A stretch of 64,000 bases of DNA, from contig CP054837.1 of NCBI GenBank assembly GCA_028768525.1, positions 1,036,001-1,100,000 on the forward strand, given 5' to 3'. The stretch comes from Desulfobacter sp. GTDB taxonomy: Bacteria; Desulfobacterota; Desulfobacteria; Desulfobacterales; Desulfobacteraceae. The position numbers and the translations under genes were made by a program. Shown here piece by piece: positions 1 through 7,360 of the stretch. The first letter of the stretch is position 1. Each line of letters starts with the position of its first letter. The notes beneath the pieces are model-generated. The model was not told the DNA's origin. It made no database searches and was given only the letters and a program-made list of their open reading frames with translations.

Positions 1-10
1 AGAGTTTAAA

Positions 11-745
11 ATGTTTGAATATGGAACGTTCCGTTTCAAGGAAGTCGATTCTGAGGACCTTCTCAGACAGGTTTTTCGATTGAGATATGAAGTCTATGCC
101 CTGGAGTTCGGGTTTGAAAATCCCTACGATTTCCCGGATAAGCTGGAAAAGGATGCCTACGACAGCCACTCCATTCATTTTGTGTCCATAAATGAATACG
201 ACGAAGTCATCGGCACGGTAAGGATGATCCTTGATTCCGAAAAAGGATTCCCCGTCGAACACGCATCTGAAATAACCCGGTTCAAGGATAAGCCCGCCCC
301 CAGACACCTCACCGAAATATCACGACTGGCCGTATCGAAAAACATGCGCCGCAGACCAGAAGACGGTATTCACGGGGTGGAATCGTATATCCCCAGATCC
401 CAAGGCGGCGTATCCGATCTTTCCTTGACAAGCAACCCGGGTGTGGAAAAACGGAAAAAGCCTGCGATTATTCTGGGGCTGTACAAAATTGTGTATCTCA
501 AATGCAAAGAACTGGGAATATCCCATATGTACATGATTACAGAAGACAAGCTGTATCATGCCCTGTACAAATTCGGCTTTGTGTTCATCCAGATAGGCCC
601 CTCCATTGAATACCACGGCAAACGGACCCCCTATGCCACCTCCTGGCACACAATTGAAACCCATATGCACGAACAACATCCGGACCTGCTGCAATTCCTG
701 ACGTTGGGGCTTGATAAAAGGGCTCGCCCCGAATTCCCGGCCTGA
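11..745 (+). CDS. PEP-CTERM/exosortase-associated-type N-acyltransferase (autoinducer-synthase-like GNAT fold)
   Basis: A 244-residue protein of the GNAT/LuxI-like acyltransferase superfamily. The opening (RLRYEVYALEFGFE, about residues 23-36), the central EVIGTVRMILDSEKGFPVE stretch (about 65-85) and EISRLAVSK (about 103-111) match the family called PEP-CTERM/exosortase system-associated acyltransferase, related to N-acyl amino acid synthases such as FeeM. Such enzymes are expected to move an acyl chain from acyl-ACP or acyl-CoA to an amine; substrate and product here are unknown. A basic, Ser/Gly-rich insertion follows residue 112. No exosortase, PEP-CTERM protein or LuxR-type receptor is visible nearby, so a link to surface-protein sorting or signalling is only family knowledge. 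Only ten bases precede the ATG, so its promoter and operon partners lie outside the window. Confidence 0.75.
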   Translation: MFEYGTFRFKEVDSEDLLRQVFRLRYEVYALEFGFENPYDFPDKLEKDAYDSHSIHFVSINEYDEVIGTVRMILDSEKGFPVEHASEITRFKDKPAPRHLTEISRLAVSKNMRRRPEDGIHGVESYIPRSQGGVSDLSLTSNPGVEKRKKPAIILGLYKIVYLKCKELGISHMYMITEDKLYHALYKFGFVFIQIGPSIEYHGKRTPYATSWHTIETHMHEQHPDLLQFLTLGLDKRARPEFPA

Positions 746-755
746 TCATCCCGCT

Positions 756-2771
756 TTATCCGCTTCTGGCCCCTTTTTCCAAAATCAGTTTTTTTATATC
801 CTCAAGCCGGCTCAAACATTCTTCCATCCCAATGCGCATCAGGGAGATTCCCCTGTGGAAATCATCCCAGGCAAAGGCCGCCACATCGGGGTATAGCACC
901 AGGTCGACGCTTTTGACAAAATCCCCTGTGGCCCTTCCGTGTACGATACTGATGGTCTGGGATACGATCTGTTTGATTCCCGGGGATTTATCCTGATGCC
1001 GTGCTGAGCTTCCCCTGGGTTCTATGCTCACGGCAACCACCATGTCCGCCCCCTTCCGGAGCAGGACATCCACCGGCACCGGGTTTAACAAACCGCCGTC
1101 TACCATCCAGCGGCCCTGGTGCCTGAAGGGGTAGAAAACAGCAGGAATGGCAATACTGGACCGGATGGCATCGGTTACGTCCCCGGTTTCAAAAATCACT
1201 TCCTCACCATTTAAGATATCCACCGCAATAATAAAGGCAGGGATCTGAAGATCAAGAAAATCGGCATTGCCCACGGCCCGCCGTACAAGCCCGGCCGCCT
1301 TGCTCCCCTTTAACAGCCCTTTCCGGGACAGGGTATAGTCAAAAATTTTTTTCTTTGCCTCGGCCCGGGTGGGAAAAAGATCTATGGTGAACCGCTTTAA
1401 GGCCTCAACAGATGCGGTGGCCGCATAAACACCGCCCACCAGGGCCCCCATGCTCGTCCCTGAAATCATGTCAATATGGATCCCGGCCTCTTCAAGAACC
1501 TTCAGCACCCCGATATGGGCCCATCCCCTGGCGGCGCCGGCGCCAAGCGCCAATCCCAGCCGGATGCCGGCGATCTCTCTGGCAACGGCCCGGGGCCCTT
1601 TTACCGGAAAGCATTTGCTGGTATCAATCCGGTCCCTGAAGGCCAGGTCGGAACGGTCCACCCAGATTGAAGGGGTTTCCGACAGCCCCAGCCGGTCTTT
1701 GAGTTCCCGGCGGACCACCCCTTTTTCGCCGTATAAATGGCTGACTCCCACCCAGATGCGCCCCAGAAAGGCACTGGCCCCGCAAATTTCCTCCAACTCT
1801 GAAAGCCGTTCCCGGACCGCCCCAATCTTTTCAAGGGTATTGTGAATCAACAGCAGTGTCCGGTCACAAAGCCGGACAAACAGCCGTTCCATCTCATTCA
1901 GGTGATGGGTGAGGTTAAAAAAAACCACATCATAGCTTTCCTGGATCCCTTCCATCAATACCGGCATCACTTCCGAAAGCCGATCTGAAAAACCGGTGGT
2001 CAGCTGAAGCACTTCAAACCCGGATCCATGTGCAAACCACTGGATATCCCTGGCCCTGTAGCTGTTTTCCGGAAGCAGGTCAAAAAGGCCGGGCACCGAG
2101 CATTCAACCCGGCCCAGGCCGTATTTTTCCATGATACGTTCCGCCTCAAGGTGGGGCTCAATCACCAGCACCCGTTTCCAGGATTCATCTGAAATATGGA
2201 AGGAAACCGAATACAGAAAATGGGAAACGCCAAGGTCCGGCCCTGTGGCGGACACGGCATGAAAAACCGGTGCTTTTTTCTTCCCGGCGCCCCGCCCCCC
2301 CTGTTCCTTGAAAACCATCCGCTTTGCATAATGCCGGCTCAGATAGAGTCCGATGCTTTTATTTTTTTTTATCAGGGTCTCAAAATGCCTCCGGGTCAGG
2401 CAAAAGAGCACCGCATCCAGTGAGACCCTGGCCGTCGCGTTCCGGGGTTCCCCGGACAACAGGGCAATCTCTCCGAAAAAATCACCACGCTTCAACTCTG
2501 ATAAATACACTTCACGGCCGTCTATTTCCTTGAGCAGCGACACCACCCCGGACCGGATCACATACATGGCATCCCCGGGGTCTCCCTGCCTGCAAATGAT
2601 ATCGCCCTTCTGGAACACTTCTTTTGTGAACAGCCCTGCGATCTCTTTCACCTGGGTTTTAGGTACAGATGAAAAAAGGGGGGCGCTGGACAAAAAATCC
2701 ACAAGGTCCTGGAAATCTGTTTCCATGGTCTCACCACGACACCTGTCTTCAGGCGGATTAAAAATTGTCAA
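756..2771 (-). CDS. Patatin-like phospholipase with N-terminal cyclic-nucleotide-binding domain
   Basis: A 671-residue NTE/RssA-type serine hydrolase. Residues about 30-150 form a cNMP-binding beta-roll with the phosphate-cassette-like GDFFGEIALLSGEPRNATARV. Residues about 400-640 are the patatin domain: oxyanion-hole glycine stretch GAGAARGW, nucleophile elbow GTSMG (Ser440 in TTG-start numbering) and DGG (Asp558), the complete Ser-Asp dyad. Residues about 200-350 resemble a P-loop-less MinD/CpsD-like ATPase fold (YDVVFFNLTHH, then LLLIHN). It probably hydrolyses phospholipid or lysophospholipid acyl esters under nucleotide control; substrate unknown. The frame opens with TTG at 2771, overlapping the stop of the upstream gene (TTGA). 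An ATG at 2726 preceded by GGTGAG is an equally good start and would shorten the protein by 15 residues. Confidence 0.87.
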   Translation of the reverse strand: MTIFNPPEDRCRGETMETDFQDLVDFLSSAPLFSSVPKTQVKEIAGLFTKEVFQKGDIICRQGDPGDAMYVIRSGVVSLLKEIDGREVYLSELKRGDFFGEIALLSGEPRNATARVSLDAVLFCLTRRHFETLIKKNKSIGLYLSRHYAKRMVFKEQGGRGAGKKKAPVFHAVSATGPDLGVSHFLYSVSFHISDESWKRVLVIEPHLEAERIMEKYGLGRVECSVPGLFDLLPENSYRARDIQWFAHGSGFEVLQLTTGFSDRLSEVMPVLMEGIQESYDVVFFNLTHHLNEMERLFVRLCDRTLLLIHNTLEKIGAVRERLSELEEICGASAFLGRIWVGVSHLYGEKGVVRRELKDRLGLSETPSIWVDRSDLAFRDRIDTSKCFPVKGPRAVAREIAGIRLGLALGAGAARGWAHIGVLKVLEEAGIHIDMISGTSMGALVGGVYAATASVEALKRFTIDLFPTRAEAKKKIFDYTLSRKGLLKGSKAAGLVRRAVGNADFLDLQIPAFIIAVDILNGEEVIFETGDVTDAIRSSIAIPAVFYPFRHQGRWMVDGGLLNPVPVDVLLRKGADMVVAVSIEPRGSSARHQDKSPGIKQIVSQTISIVHGRATGDFVKSVDLVLYPDVAAFAWDDFHRGISLMRIGMEECLSRLEDIKKLILEKGARSG

Positions 2772-3532
2772 TCTTTCAGCGTGACTTCTCTGAAATAAGG
2801 GCTTCGCATAATATACGATATATCATAGACCGCTGTATCCTCAGCCATACCCGATGACATGAACAGCATGCCAAAGGTCATCCCCGGCGCATCGGGGAGC
2901 TGGGCATCCACATCCCACCCGGCCAACGTCCGGGCCTCCTGGGATGGAAACAGGTCAAAAGATGCGCCGGTGTTGGTCCATCCGTGTGCCATCAGTTCCG
3001 AGCAGTATATTTGATCCTCCGAGGGCATGAAAAAGTAATCGTAGCCGACCCCGTTGTATTCGTACATCTTATGTATCCATATATGGATCAGAAAATCGCC
3101 GAGACTAAAGGCAAAGAAATTCCGTATGGCAGGGTGAATATATGACAGATCAATTCCGAGCCCTTCAAGTTCTGCAAACCCGATGGCTCTCTTATGCGGC
3201 TTGAACAGCCGGATGGAGCCGGCAGCGCAGATTTCCAGAAAAGAAGGCCAGGAAAGAAAATGGACACCGCCCCCGTATCCATCGGAATGGATCACCCCCT
3301 TAACACCGCCAATGGTTGCGGTTACCCAGTTGTGATTGATATCACATTGGGTAACGCCCACAATCAGCCAGTTTAGATCAACAGGCATTTCGGTATGCAG
3401 GCTGACACCCACATACCCATTACCGGGGAAGGAAATATCTCCGGCATCCGATGCCGTTGCAATCCTTGAATCAAGGGTGAACATCAATAAAAAAAGAATC
3501 AATAAGAACCACGTTTTTTTCAGGGGTGTCAT
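2768..3532 (-). CDS. Secreted YiiX/NlpC-P60-like putative cysteine hydrolase
   Basis: A 254-residue protein with a clear signal peptide (hydrophobic residues about 8-22, then RIATA). The body has the layout of circularly permuted NlpC/P60 (YiiX/YebB-like) proteins: an early His in a hydrophobic context (GVIHSDGYGG), and a late YDYFFMPSEDQIYCSELMAHGW segment where YCSEL would supply the catalytic Cys. Family members cleave amide, peptide or lipid acyl bonds at the envelope. I assign the family from these motifs only, so the reaction is open. It starts at ATG 3532 behind a good AAGGAG. Its stop overlaps the start of the cNMP-patatin gene, suggesting a two-gene operon possibly concerned with envelope lipid or peptide turnover. 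Confidence 0.6.
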   Translation of the reverse strand: MTPLKKTWFLLILFLLMFTLDSRIATASDAGDISFPGNGYVGVSLHTEMPVDLNWLIVGVTQCDINHNWVTATIGGVKGVIHSDGYGGGVHFLSWPSFLEICAAGSIRLFKPHKRAIGFAELEGLGIDLSYIHPAIRNFFAFSLGDFLIHIWIHKMYEYNGVGYDYFFMPSEDQIYCSELMAHGWTNTGASFDLFPSQEARTLAGWDVDAQLPDAPGMTFGMLFMSSGMAEDTAVYDISYIMRSPYFREVTLKD

Positions 3533-3794
3533 GGGCAGCTCCTTGTTTGTTTATGGTTTTTACAGCCTTCTTTGAAAACCTCATGGATCCAGTGAGGTCC
3601 GGGTGAGCCATGAACAATAAAAAGACAAGCCTCCCTGGCGGCTTTTACACGAATAATTTTGATCTATGATTCTGCCCGGGGCCGGTTCCGGTATCTGAGC
3701 GGGGAGATCGCAATAGGGAGTCCCTAACTTATATACCTGTCAAAAGAAAAAAAACAAGGTTGAAATTTTGCCGCCAAACGGGCCGGACGATAAT

Positions 3795-4157
3795 CTAGGA
3801 TAATTCAGGCCCGTCATCAGCAGGGGCCCATAGATAGACGGAAAGGTCAATGGTATGGGTGGGAGAAAAATAGATCCCTTCCGATTCCAGCAATGCCTTC
3901 TGGAGTTCGTAGCCCCTCCCCCGGGGCAGGGAGATCTTTCCTGCGGCATTGACCACCCGGTGCCAGGGCAGGTCGTGCTTTTGCGACATGGAATGGAGGA
4001 GTCTCGACACCTGCCTGGCCCCCCGGGGATTGCCGGCCAGGGCCGCCGCCCTGCCGTAGGAGAGCACCCGGCCCTCGGGAATGGCCGAAATCACATCCAG
4101 CACTTTTCGGGTAAAGGGACTGATGGGCTCACCCCCTTGGAGAAAATTTTTTATCAA
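3795..4157 (-). CDS. Alkyltransferase-like (ATL) DNA-damage-binding protein, MGMT family without acceptor Cys
   Basis: A 120-residue protein of the O6-alkylguanine-DNA alkyltransferase fold. The helix-turn-helix with its arginine finger (ARQVSRLL, about residues 47-54) and the active-site loop are present, but the usual Pro-Cys-His-Arg is Pro-Trp-His-Arg (Trp65). That substitution defines ATL proteins such as E. coli YbaZ: they bind O6-alkylguanine without repairing it and route the lesion to nucleotide excision repair. No start other than TTG at 4157 fits, and it lies 29 bases inside the upstream permease gene, so the protein is probably translationally coupled to it. A functional link to the transporter is not evident. 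Confidence is high for the family and moderate for the start. Confidence 0.88.
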   Translation of the reverse strand: MIKNFLQGGEPISPFTRKVLDVISAIPEGRVLSYGRAAALAGNPRGARQVSRLLHSMSQKHDLPWHRVVNAAGKISLPRGRGYELQKALLESEGIYFSPTHTIDLSVYLWAPADDGPELS

Positions 4158-5013
4158 GGTAATTGATGGACATGGACAAAGGAAAGGTGAGGATAAAATA
4201 AAGCAGGGTCACCGTCACCCATACCTCAAATGTGAGGAATGTTGCCGCCATCACCTCCATGCCCTGGAAGGTCAGTTCCTGGATGGAAATCACAGAGACA
4301 ATGGCCGAGTCCTTGATGGTGGAAATAAACTGCCCGGCAAGGGGAAAGGCCACTTTTCTGAACGCCTGGGGCAGAATAACCAGCCTGAAGGTCTGGGGTC
4401 CGGACAGGCCTACGGAATAGGCCGCCTCCCACTGCCCCCCAGGCAGGCCCAGGATTCCCCCGCGGACGATTTCACAAATATAGGCCCCTTCGTACAGCCC
4501 CAGGGCTGCCACGGCGGAAAGAAATGCATTGAAACGGCCGGGCTCGGCCATGAGCAGCGAAACGGTTTTCTGCACCCCGGCGGACTGGCCCCTCAGCCAG
4601 ACATCCAGCTCCAGCACATCCAGAAATCGGCTGGAAACAAAATAATAAAAAATAATCAGCAGCACCAGCGAAGGGATATTCCTGACCACCTCCACATAGG
4701 TCCGGCTGACAAAGCGCTGGAACCCGTCCCCGCGGGCCCCCATGATGCCGGTGGCGGTTCCCAGAACAAAGGCCAGGACCGTGGCCCAGAGACTCAGCTT
4801 GACTGTGGTGAAAAATCCCCTGACCAGGATATTGGGCACCAGCGCCCCGGTCTCCGGATCCCTGAAAAAGAAATACCGGGGGATGGCCCCCCAGTCCCAT
4901 TCATAGGCCAGCACCGACCCCATTCTGGATACAAAAAAGGATATGGCGGCAATGACCAGGGCCAATGCCGCCGCATCCACAAGTGTTATTTTATTGGACG
5001 GTTTACTGAACAA
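4129..5013 (-). CDS. Polar amino acid ABC transporter permease (HisM/GltJ type)
   Basis: A 294-residue inner-membrane permease. A first hydrophobic segment lies at about residues 12-30, a periplasmic-looking insert with aromatic residues at 35-60, then the FTTVKLSLWATVLAFVLG opening typical of PAAT-family permeases, and an EAA loop (EAAYSVGLSGPQTFRLVILPQAFR, about 190-213) that docks the ATPase. It is a paralogue of the permease at 5853-6623 and flanks the same binding-protein gene, so the two probably form a heterodimeric channel. The start is TTG at 5013, inside the last codons of the binding-protein gene, which implies coupling. No ATP-binding subunit lies in the cluster. Confidence 0.87.
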   Translation of the reverse strand: MFSKPSNKITLVDAAALALVIAAISFFVSRMGSVLAYEWDWGAIPRYFFFRDPETGALVPNILVRGFFTTVKLSLWATVLAFVLGTATGIMGARGDGFQRFVSRTYVEVVRNIPSLVLLIIFYYFVSSRFLDVLELDVWLRGQSAGVQKTVSLLMAEPGRFNAFLSAVAALGLYEGAYICEIVRGGILGLPGGQWEAAYSVGLSGPQTFRLVILPQAFRKVAFPLAGQFISTIKDSAIVSVISIQELTFQGMEVMAATFLTFEVWVTVTLLYFILTFPLSMSINYLDKKFSPRG

Positions 5014-5818
5014 GGCTTTCCCAGTCCCTGGTCTTGAACCAATAGTCTTCCCTTTCCTTGAGGAATCCGGACTCGTGGTTGATGAGAATCCAGTTGTTAA
5101 AATAGTTCAGGGCATCGTAGTCCCCCTTCCGGAGGGCAAATCCGATGGGTTCCCTGGTAAAATTATCCTTAAGGGGAACAAAGAGTTTCTTGGAAAACTT
5201 CAGGGCATGGAAGGCGGGCATGGGGGCCGAGGAGACCACGGCATGCACCCGGCCCAGATTCAGTTCCTGCAGGGCCTGGCTCTCATTTTCAAAGAGCTTG
5301 AAACTGGCATTGGGCATATATTTCCTGGCGGCCTGCTCGGCCGTAGTGCCCATGCGCACGGCAATGGCCACCTCTTTTTTATTAAAATCTTCAATGCGTG
5401 AGAAACCTGCGGCCTTTTTGCGGTGGGCGACCATGGACATGCCCGAGTACTCGTAGGGTATGGTAAAATTCACCTTGAGATTCCGCTCCGGGGTGATCCC
5501 CATCCCCCCGATGATCACGTCGAACTTTCCGGTCAGCAGGGCCGGGATAATGCCGGACCAGGCCGTGGGCACGAACTCCACCGTCACCCCCATGTCTGCG
5601 GCCAGTTTTTTGGCCACGTCGATCTCAAACCCGATGAGGCGGCCCTGTTTATCTTTCATGGCCCAGGGCACAAAGGTGGACATCCCCACCCTCAGCACCC
5701 CTTGTTTCTGAATCTTTTCAATGATGCTTTCCTGGGAAAGGGCCGCACCGGTCTGTCCGGCAAAGGCAGTGCCGGCGGCCAGCATGAGTGCAATACATAC
5801 CAGCAATAACTTTTTCAT
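5003..5818 (-). CDS. Periplasmic polar amino acid-binding protein (SBP family 3)
   Basis: A 271-residue protein with a signal peptide (KKLLLVCIALMLAAGTAFAG). The mature part is a classic family-3 solute-binding protein: GVLRVGMSTFVPWAMKDKQGRLIGFEIDVAKKLA at about residues 40-73, the FDVIIGGMGITPER hinge segment at about 113-126, and AVRMGTTAEQAARKYMP at about 158-174. The family captures polar or charged amino acids, but the ligand cannot be named from sequence. The gene sits between two paralogous permease genes and its 3' end overlaps the second, so it belongs to one ABC system with them. ATG at 5818 follows an AGGAGAACAGG-type ribosome site. Confidence 0.9.
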   Translation of the reverse strand: MKKLLLVCIALMLAAGTAFAGQTGAALSQESIIEKIQKQGVLRVGMSTFVPWAMKDKQGRLIGFEIDVAKKLAADMGVTVEFVPTAWSGIIPALLTGKFDVIIGGMGITPERNLKVNFTIPYEYSGMSMVAHRKKAAGFSRIEDFNKKEVAIAVRMGTTAEQAARKYMPNASFKLFENESQALQELNLGRVHAVVSSAPMPAFHALKFSKKLFVPLKDNFTREPIGFALRKGDYDALNYFNNWILINHESGFLKEREDYWFKTRDWESLVQ

Positions 5819-5852
5819 CCTGTTCTCCTTTGGTGGATTTATTAATTTATGA

Positions 5853-6623
5853 TTAAAGGATAAACTTCATCCGGATTTCCAGTTTTCTGATCAGAAAAGA
5901 GAGGCTCGCCGTTATGGCAAGATAGCATAATGCCACGGCAAACCATATTTCAAAAGTTAAAAAGGTTTCGGATACGATTTTCTGGGCCTGCATGGTCAGA
6001 TCATAAATGGAAATGGTGGAGACCAGGGCTGAATCCTTGATCAGGGAAACGCTCTGCCCGGCCAGCATGGGCAGGGTGGTCCTCAGCATCTGCGGGAATA
6101 TGACCTTGTAATAGATCACCGGCCGGGAAAGTCCCAGCCCCATGGCCGCCTCAACCTGGCCCTTGGGAACCCCCAGAATCCCCGACCGGATAATTTCCGA
6201 GGCATATGCCCCCTCAAAGAGACTCAGGGCCCAGACGGCCGACCAGAAGGCCGAAATATCCAGCACCGGGGAAATGACAAAATAGATCATAAAAATCTGA
6301 ATCAGCAGGGGGGTATTCCGGATGGTTTCCACATAGATCCATGCCAGGGCCCGCACAACCGGAAAAGGAGAGAGCCTGGCCATGGCGGAGAAGCATCCCA
6401 GAAACAGGGAGAGCAGCAGGCTGATACCGGAAATTTGCACGGTAACAAAAAGCCCCTGCATCAATATTCCCGGCACCGGTCCGCCGGATCCGGAAGTAAA
6501 GAAATAATGGGGGATGCGATACCACTGCCAATTGTATTCAAGCCCCCGGTATCCGGTAAAAAGAACAGCGGCCATAAGCGCGACGAAGAGCAGGGATTTG
6601 ATCAGATTGCGGGGCGGATACAT
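5853..6623 (-). CDS. Polar amino acid ABC transporter permease (second subunit)
   Basis: A 256-residue permease from the ATG at 6623, chosen because AAAGGAAAAGG immediately precedes it; the frame stays open to 6680, adding 19 residues with weaker start signals. It has an N-terminal hydrophobic segment, an aromatic-rich periplasmic stretch (EYNWQWYRIPHYFF), the family opening at about residue 65, and an EAA loop (EAAMGLGLSRPVIYYKVIFPQ, about 160-180). It is the first gene of the cluster permease, binding protein, permease, ATL. The pairing of EYxWxWxxIPxYFF segments in both permeases suggests an internal duplication of an ancestral gene. The ATPase must be encoded elsewhere. Confidence 0.86.
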   Translation of the reverse strand: MYPPRNLIKSLLFVALMAAVLFTGYRGLEYNWQWYRIPHYFFTSGSGGPVPGILMQGLFVTVQISGISLLLSLFLGCFSAMARLSPFPVVRALAWIYVETIRNTPLLIQIFMIYFVISPVLDISAFWSAVWALSLFEGAYASEIIRSGILGVPKGQVEAAMGLGLSRPVIYYKVIFPQMLRTTLPMLAGQSVSLIKDSALVSTISIYDLTMQAQKIVSETFLTFEIWFAVALCYLAITASLSFLIRKLEIRMKFIL

Positions 6624-7360
6624 CCTTTTCCTTTGCAGGTCGGTCTTTAAAAAAGGTAACCATACCATGAACGAAGGCAATCTAAAACCCCAAACCCCAA
6701 TTTGCCAGGACTATCACGTTCAGGATTCGGGTTTACCCGGCAGGGACAGGGCAAATGTTCAGCAGTGTCAACTTGTCCCCAGCCGGCCGCTCTTTATTTT
6801 TTCCTATGGACAAGTACCCCTCCTTCCATTGAAATAAAAGATGCATCGCTGCCCAGGCCTTGGCCGGGTCCACGGCACCCTTTTTCACACGTTTCAAAAA
6901 AAAGAAAAATTCATGAAAAAAGGCAGGTAAGAGTATCGACAGCAGACATAGCGAGCAATTCTTTTCTGGGGAGGAAATCGTTATATTTGAATAATTGTTC
7001 GTGTCACCGCCAGCGGTACGATATCGGATTTCGGTTTGACAAAAAATAGTTTTTGCACTATTCAAAAGCTAATTTGTCCACGAATTAAGGAATTTTTCTA
7101 TAATGCATTATCTTTTCGGCTTTACCTGAGCGAGTACAGAGATCTACCCGTGGGGTAAATAGGCTTTAAGATAATGGATATCATCTTTCTCCATTCCAGT
7201 TAACCTTTCCGGCAACATTTCAAGGCCGGCTTCTCTGTGCCTGCAAAAGGTGATCGGACGTTTTGCGCCTTTTCGGGAGGTTCTTTTCTGACGGGCTGTA
7301 CCGGGCTGGCATCTGTCCGAATAATGAACTCATAAGCATTGTAAAGACAAAGGAGTTTCT
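6624..7360. other. Long intergenic region between ABC cassette and formate dehydrogenase operon
   Basis: About 700 bases without a convincing gene separate two divergent operons, so both promoters should be here. An open frame on the minus strand (6733-7065, 110 codons) has no ribosome site and low-complexity Phe/Lys-rich content, and I do not call it. The AT-rich part, about 6890-7110, contains a sigma-70-like candidate described separately. The rightmost 250 bases contain only small imperfect hairpins, for example CTACCC-GTG-GGGTA-type pairing near 7145-7160. No riboswitch or RNA gene is recognised. Confidence 0.5.
7036..7064 (+). promoter_or_regulatory. Candidate sigma-70-like promoter of the formate dehydrogenase operon
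   Basis: A perfect TTGACA (7036-7041) is followed after 17 bases by TATTCA (7059-7064), a weak -10 box. It lies about 300 bases upstream of the first fdh gene, in the most AT-rich part of the gap. A long leader would result, so a closer promoter is possible. Confidence 0.3.

Noticed and set aside
4081..5037. 318-codon open frame on the plus strand
   Set aside because: Antisense to a clear ABC permease gene; low-complexity His/Gly/Gln composition typical of a shadow frame.
6733..7065. 110-codon open frame on the minus strand in the long intergenic region
   Set aside because: No ribosome site, Phe-run and no recognisable fold; more likely promoter DNA.
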